Source: Bacteroidota bacterium | Lineage (GTDB): Bacteria; Bacteroidota; Ignavibacteria; UBA10030 | Assembly: GCA_025454835.1 (NCBI GenBank) | Contig: JALONQ010000002.1 | Span: forward strand, 231,132 to 295,131 | Direction of reading: 5' to 3' | DNA: 64,000 nt | Part shown: one piece after another, positions 60,713 through 64,000 of the stretch | How positions within the stretch are numbered: position 1 is the first letter of the stretch | Layout: the number at the start of each line of letters is the position of its first letter | The notes under the pieces: generated by a model | Told to the model about the DNA's origin: nothing | Seen by the model: the letters and a program-made list of their open reading frames with translations, nothing else | Databases searched by the model: none | Made by a program: the position numbers and the translations under genes

Positions 60713-62361
60713 AGAAGTATCTGGCGGAACATGTCGGCGCCGCGCTCGAACGGCTGGGATATCACAGCCGCGTTGAGCTGCAATTCGAGACGCCCAAGCA
60801 GGAGGCACACGGGGATCTGACGACGAATGTGGCCATGCTTCTGGCCAAACCGATCGGCAAGAATCCCCGTGCGATCGCGCAGGAGATCGTCGGGGCGCTG
60901 CAGCTCGACCCGAAGGACGTCTCAGGCACGGAGATCGCAGGTCCGGGCTTCATCAACTTCCGGTTCACGCCGGGATTCTTCACGCGCCAGCTGGCGGACA
61001 TCCTGCGGCACGGCGCCGCGTTCGGACGGACGAACGTCGGCCAGGGCCGAAAGGCGATGGTGGAGTTCGTCAGCGCTAATCCGACCGGTCCTTTGTCGGT
61101 TGGGCACGGCCGGCAGGCGGCCATTGGCGACATGCTGGCAAGCCTTCTGGAGTGGACCGGCTACGCCGTGACGCGGGAATATTACTATAACAACGCCGGC
61201 CGGCAGATGCGCGTGCTGGCGCAATCGACCCTGGCGCGATATCGACAATTGTTCGACCCGAACGTTCCGTTCCCTGATGACGGCTACCAAGGCGAGTACA
61301 TCCGCCTCATCGCCGAAGAGATCAAGGTCGAACGTGGTGACGCGCTGTTATCGATGCCGGAGGAGGAGTCGTTGAAGATCTGTCAGGCCGTCGCCGAAGG
61401 CTCGCTGTTCGACGCCATCAAGGCCGTCCTTGCGCGCATGGGAGTGCGGCACGATGAATTCTACAACGAGGATTCGCTGTATTCTTCGGGCAAGATTGAC
61501 GAGGTGGTGCAGGAGTTCCGATCGAAGGGTCTGGCGTACGACCAGGAGGGGGCGGTCTGGTTGAAGGCGACGGCGCTTGGGCTGGAACAGGACCGGGTCA
61601 TCATCAAGAGCACTGGCGAACCGACGTACCGGCTTCCGGACATCGCGTACCATTGCGAGAAATTCCGGCGCGGCTTCGAACTGATCGTAGACGTTTTCGG
61701 TGCCGACCACGTCGCGACGATTCCCGACGTGCTCGCCGGGGTGAAGGCGCTGGGGTATGACCCGGAGCGCGTGCGTGTCGTCATTCACCAGTTTGTGACG
61801 CTCCTGCGTGACGGCGAACAGGTGAAGATGTCGAAGCGCCTGGCGAACTTCGTCACGCTCGACGACCTGATCGATGATGTCGGAGCGGACGCTGTCCGCT
61901 ACTTCTTCCTGATGCGCGCGAACGGAACGCACCTCGAATTCGACCTGAACCTCGCGAAGGAACAATCCGAAAAGAACCCGGTCTACTACGTGCAGTACGC
62001 CCATGCGCGGATCGCGAGCATTCTGAGATTCGCATCGGGCGAAGGCGGCGTGAGGTTGCCCGAAGACCCCAGCGCGATCGACTTTGGCCTTGTTGCAGGC
62101 CCGGCGGAGGTCGTGCTCACCAAGCTCCTGCTGGAGTTCCCGCGGATCGTGGCGGGAGCAGCGGCGGCACTCGAGCCCCATCGATTGCCGGCGTATCTGA
62201 CCGATGTAGCGATGGCGTTCCATCGGTTCTACCATGACCATCGGGTGGTCGTGCCCGAAGCGCAGGTGGCGCAGGCGCGGCTGGCTCTTTGTGCCTGCAC
62301 ACGGACGGTACTGGCGAATGGGCTTGGAATTCTGGGCGTTTCGGCCCCTGAGCGGATGTGA
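60709..62361 (+). CDS. argS: Arginyl-tRNA synthetase
   Basis: Class I synthetase charging tRNA-Arg. It starts at GTG 60709 inside the rsfS stop codon (GTGA). The 550-residue protein has the N-terminal Add-1 domain, the HIGH-equivalent in SANPTGPLSVGHGR near 117-130, VDVFGADHVATIP, a canonical KMSKR near 371-375 and the anticodon-binding helical domain ending in TVLANGLGILGVSAPERM. Many ArgS enzymes lack KMSK, so its presence is notable but not rare. Confidence 0.97.
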   Translation: MKKYLAEHVGAALERLGYHSRVELQFETPKQEAHGDLTTNVAMLLAKPIGKNPRAIAQEIVGALQLDPKDVSGTEIAGPGFINFRFTPGFFTRQLADILRHGAAFGRTNVGQGRKAMVEFVSANPTGPLSVGHGRQAAIGDMLASLLEWTGYAVTREYYYNNAGRQMRVLAQSTLARYRQLFDPNVPFPDDGYQGEYIRLIAEEIKVERGDALLSMPEEESLKICQAVAEGSLFDAIKAVLARMGVRHDEFYNEDSLYSSGKIDEVVQEFRSKGLAYDQEGAVWLKATALGLEQDRVIIKSTGEPTYRLPDIAYHCEKFRRGFELIVDVFGADHVATIPDVLAGVKALGYDPERVRVVIHQFVTLLRDGEQVKMSKRLANFVTLDDLIDDVGADAVRYFFLMRANGTHLEFDLNLAKEQSEKNPVYYVQYAHARIASILRFASGEGGVRLPEDPSAIDFGLVAGPAEVVLTKLLLEFPRIVAGAAAALEPHRLPAYLTDVAMAFHRFYHDHRVVVPEAQVAQARLALCACTRTVLANGLGILGVSAPERM

Positions 62362-62370
62362 CGGTACTGA

Positions 62371-62399
62371 TTGATTCTTCGCCCCGTTTTTCGTAGCAT
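62371..62399 (+). promoter_or_regulatory. Promoter candidate for wecB and the polysaccharide locus
   Basis: TTGATT at 62371-62376 and TAGCAT at 62394-62399 are spaced by 17 nt. The leader to the wecB ATG would be about 130 nt, with no hairpin or motif I recognise. Confidence 0.55.
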
Positions 62400-62534
62400 T
62401 TGCAAGCATCAATGCCAATCGAGGCCGTTCCCACCTCTTGCTACTGCCTGACACCCGTCCATTGAGACGGCGATCCCTGCAGGCCCCCCGATCGATCGGG
62501 CGGCTGGTCATCCATCACTTTCTCCAGATCTTCG

Positions 62535-63644
62535 TTGAAGACCGTACTCAGCGTCGTTGGGGCCCGTCCGAATTTCATGAAAGTGGCACCGTTGCATCGC
62601 GCGTTTTCCGCCCGGTCGGCTTCGGTGCGGCATCTCATCGTTCATACGGGCCAGCACTATGACGAGAAGATGTCCAAGGTCTTTTTCGAGGACCTTCAGT
62701 TGCCTCAGCCGGACATCTACCTTGGCGTCGGCTCGGGTTCGCACGCCGAGCAGACGGCCAAGGTGATGGTGGAGTTCGAGAAGGTCGTGCTCGAGGTCAA
62801 GCCCGACCTGGTGCTCGTCGTCGGCGACGTCAATTCCACGCTGGCCTGTTCGATCGTCGCGGCGAAGTTGCACGTTCCGGTGGCCCATGTTGAGGCGGGG
62901 TTGCGGAGTTTTGACCGAAGGATGCCGGAGGAGATCAACCGGCTCGTGACCGACGCCATCGCCGACCTGCACTTCGTGACCGAACCGAGCGGGATGGAGC
63001 ATCTCAGGTCGGAGGGTGTACCCGCGGCCAAGGTGTATCTGGTGGGGAATACGATGATCGATTCGCTCGCGCATTTTCGTGAGGCGGCGAACCGCTCGGC
63101 GATCGTGTCGGACCTGGGACTTGCGGCCGGCCGCTACATGGTGGTGACGTTGCATCGCCCGAGCAACGTGGACCGCAAGGAGATCCTGCAGGACGTTCTC
63201 GGATTCTTCGAGAAGTTCGCCTCGCAGGTGTCGGCGGTCTTCCCCGTTCATCCCAGGACCCGAAAGATGTTGAGCGAGTTCGGATTGATGGAGCGGGCCT
63301 CGAAGGTCCCAGGGCTCAAGCTCATCGATCCGCTTGGATACTTAGATTTTCTGCGACTGATGCAGGAGGCCAGATTCGTCCTGACCGATTCGGGGGGCAT
63401 TCAAGAGGAGACGACGTACCTGGGCATCCCGTGTTTGACCTTGCGGGAGAACACCGAACGTCCGATCACGGTCGCCGAAGGCTCGAATGTCCTGTGCGGC
63501 TCCGTGATCGCGAACGCGATGCCGCATGTCGAGTCGATCCTGGCCGGCAGATTCAAGCGGGGACGGAACCCGGATCTGTGGGATGGGAAGGCGGCGGAGA
63601 GGATCGTGGAGATCATCGTTGCGCAATTGAAGGAGCGGACGTGA
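62535..63644 (+). CDS. wecB: UDP-N-acetylglucosamine 2-epimerase (non-hydrolysing)
   Basis: Interconverts UDP-GlcNAc and UDP-ManNAc, feeding ManNAc-containing surface polysaccharides. The 369-residue GT-B-fold protein has VVGARPNFMKVAPL, HTGQHYDEKMS, VVGDVNSTLACSI, VEAGLRSFDRRMPEEINR and the UDP-binding DSGGIQEET. An export gene follows with a 4-nt overlap, so it heads a polysaccharide gene run that leaves the window. Confidence 0.96.
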   Translation: MKTVLSVVGARPNFMKVAPLHRAFSARSASVRHLIVHTGQHYDEKMSKVFFEDLQLPQPDIYLGVGSGSHAEQTAKVMVEFEKVVLEVKPDLVLVVGDVNSTLACSIVAAKLHVPVAHVEAGLRSFDRRMPEEINRLVTDAIADLHFVTEPSGMEHLRSEGVPAAKVYLVGNTMIDSLAHFREAANRSAIVSDLGLAAGRYMVVTLHRPSNVDRKEILQDVLGFFEKFASQVSAVFPVHPRTRKMLSEFGLMERASKVPGLKLIDPLGYLDFLRLMQEARFVLTDSGGIQEETTYLGIPCLTLRENTERPITVAEGSNVLCGSVIANAMPHVESILAGRFKRGRNPDLWDGKAAERIVEIIVAQLKERT

Positions 63645-64000
63645 ATCGCACCGTACTACGACTTGCCATTGTCGTCTCGGCCACACTGTGGTGTTCGGTG
63701 ATGGCACTGGCTCAGGACCAGGGAGCGCGCACATCGGCTGATCCGGTCGCAGGGCAACTGGGCCTCCATGCGACCGCCGTACCGCTGGACGGGCCGATCG
63801 ATGAGACGGCCTATATGGTGGGGCCGGGGGACCTGTTCGTCGTGACGATCGCCACCATCCCGCCGCAATCGATGGCGCTGACCGTCACGTCGCAGGGGAC
63901 GTTGGTGATCCCGCTGGTGGGCGAGATCAAGGGTCTTTCCAAGACGTTGGCGGCGTTCCGGGCCGACGTGATCGCCGCGATCAAGCAGCGGTATCTGCAG
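63641..64000 (+). CDS. Polysaccharide biosynthesis/export protein (Wza-like), truncated at window end
   Basis: The GTG at 63641 overlaps the wecB stop, with AGGAG at 63631-63635. The 120 codons visible encode a signal peptide (MNRTVLRLAIVVSATLW.. ALAQ). The start of a poly_export domain follows (YMVGPGDLFVVTI near 58-70, then GTLVIPLVGEIKGLSKTLAAF). Such proteins form outer-membrane channels or periplasmic parts of capsule and exopolysaccharide export. The SLBB region lies beyond base 64000. Confidence 0.88.
   Translation, partial: MNRTVLRLAIVVSATLWCSVMALAQDQGARTSADPVAGQLGLHATAVPLDGPIDETAYMVGPGDLFVVTIATIPPQSMALTVTSQGTLVIPLVGEIKGLSKTLAAFRADVIAAIKQRYLQ

Noticed and set aside
1..64000. CRISPR arrays, prophage, insertion sequences, toxin-antitoxin or restriction systems
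   Set aside because: None found: no regularly spaced repeats, transposase or integrase motifs, or defence genes anywhere in the window.

Overview
The window is a GC-rich, densely packed bacterial chromosome segment, almost entirely housekeeping, in short co-directional runs with many 1-10 nt gene overlaps. The best fit is the Bacteroidota/Chlorobiota superphylum, probably a Kapabacteria- or Ignavibacteria-like lineage. Pointers are the alternative Bacteroidetes/Chlorobi-type GlmU, a GWxTD-domain protein, a lipoprotein with an SbsA-type Ig domain, and fused alpha/gamma 2-oxoglutarate:ferredoxin oxidoreductase. Unlike classical Bacteroidia, many genes carry AGGAG ribosome binding sites. Eleven promoter candidates share one layout: a TTGA(T/C)T-like -35, exactly 17 nt, then a TA...T-like -10. 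The taxonomic call is inference from gene content only.

Layout. 0-9 kb (+): rpmE, alternative glmU, rsmB, a DUF1028 protein, kbl, a DUF1624-type membrane acyltransferase, rmuC and a membrane protein built from two tandem repeats. 9-14.3 kb (+): pfkA, a quinone oxidoreductase, aat, purC, mrp/apbC and a NifU-like Fe-S scaffold. 14.3-30 kb (-): nrnA-pepA-GWxTD-pdxA-ftsE; korA-korB; prs-rplY-pth and rpsF-rpsR-rplI; tRNA-Gln(TTG) preceded by a duplicated piece of its own 5' half; a large secreted M14 peptidase. bioY lies divergently (+). 30.9-37.6 kb (-): rpmB, then an eight-gene run pgsA-pgpA-cinA-thpR-recA-recX-AI-2E transporter-DEDDy exonuclease. 37.7-42.7 kb (+): tsaD-trpA-aroQ, mltG and an Ig-domain lipoprotein. 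42.7-49.4 kb (+): nuoABCDEF, ending at a terminator with no nuoG-N, then an ECF sigma factor and its probable membrane anti-sigma factor. 49.5-53.3 kb (+): rplM-rpsI, rpsB-tsf, pyrH-frr. 53.7-64 kb: two envelope proteins, polA and an MFS transporter (-), a small secreted orphan, a LytR_C protein, rsfS, argS, and then wecB followed by a truncated polysaccharide export gene, which looks like the left edge of a surface-polysaccharide locus.

Together the genes cover central carbon metabolism (pfkA, korAB), respiration (nuoA-F), translation (ribosomal proteins, EF-Ts, RRF, RsfS, ArgS, Pth), RNA/DNA maintenance (polA, recA/X, nrnA, rmuC), envelope growth (mltG, pgsA/pgpA, glmU, wecB) and cofactor supply (pdxA, bioY, Mrp/NifU). 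I saw no CRISPR array, phage, insertion sequence or recognisable defence locus. The most unusual features are the tRNA-Gln 5'-half duplication, the uniform promoter layout, the tandem-repeat membrane protein, the split nuo cluster and the sigma/anti-sigma pair with a possible Spy-like sensor segment.
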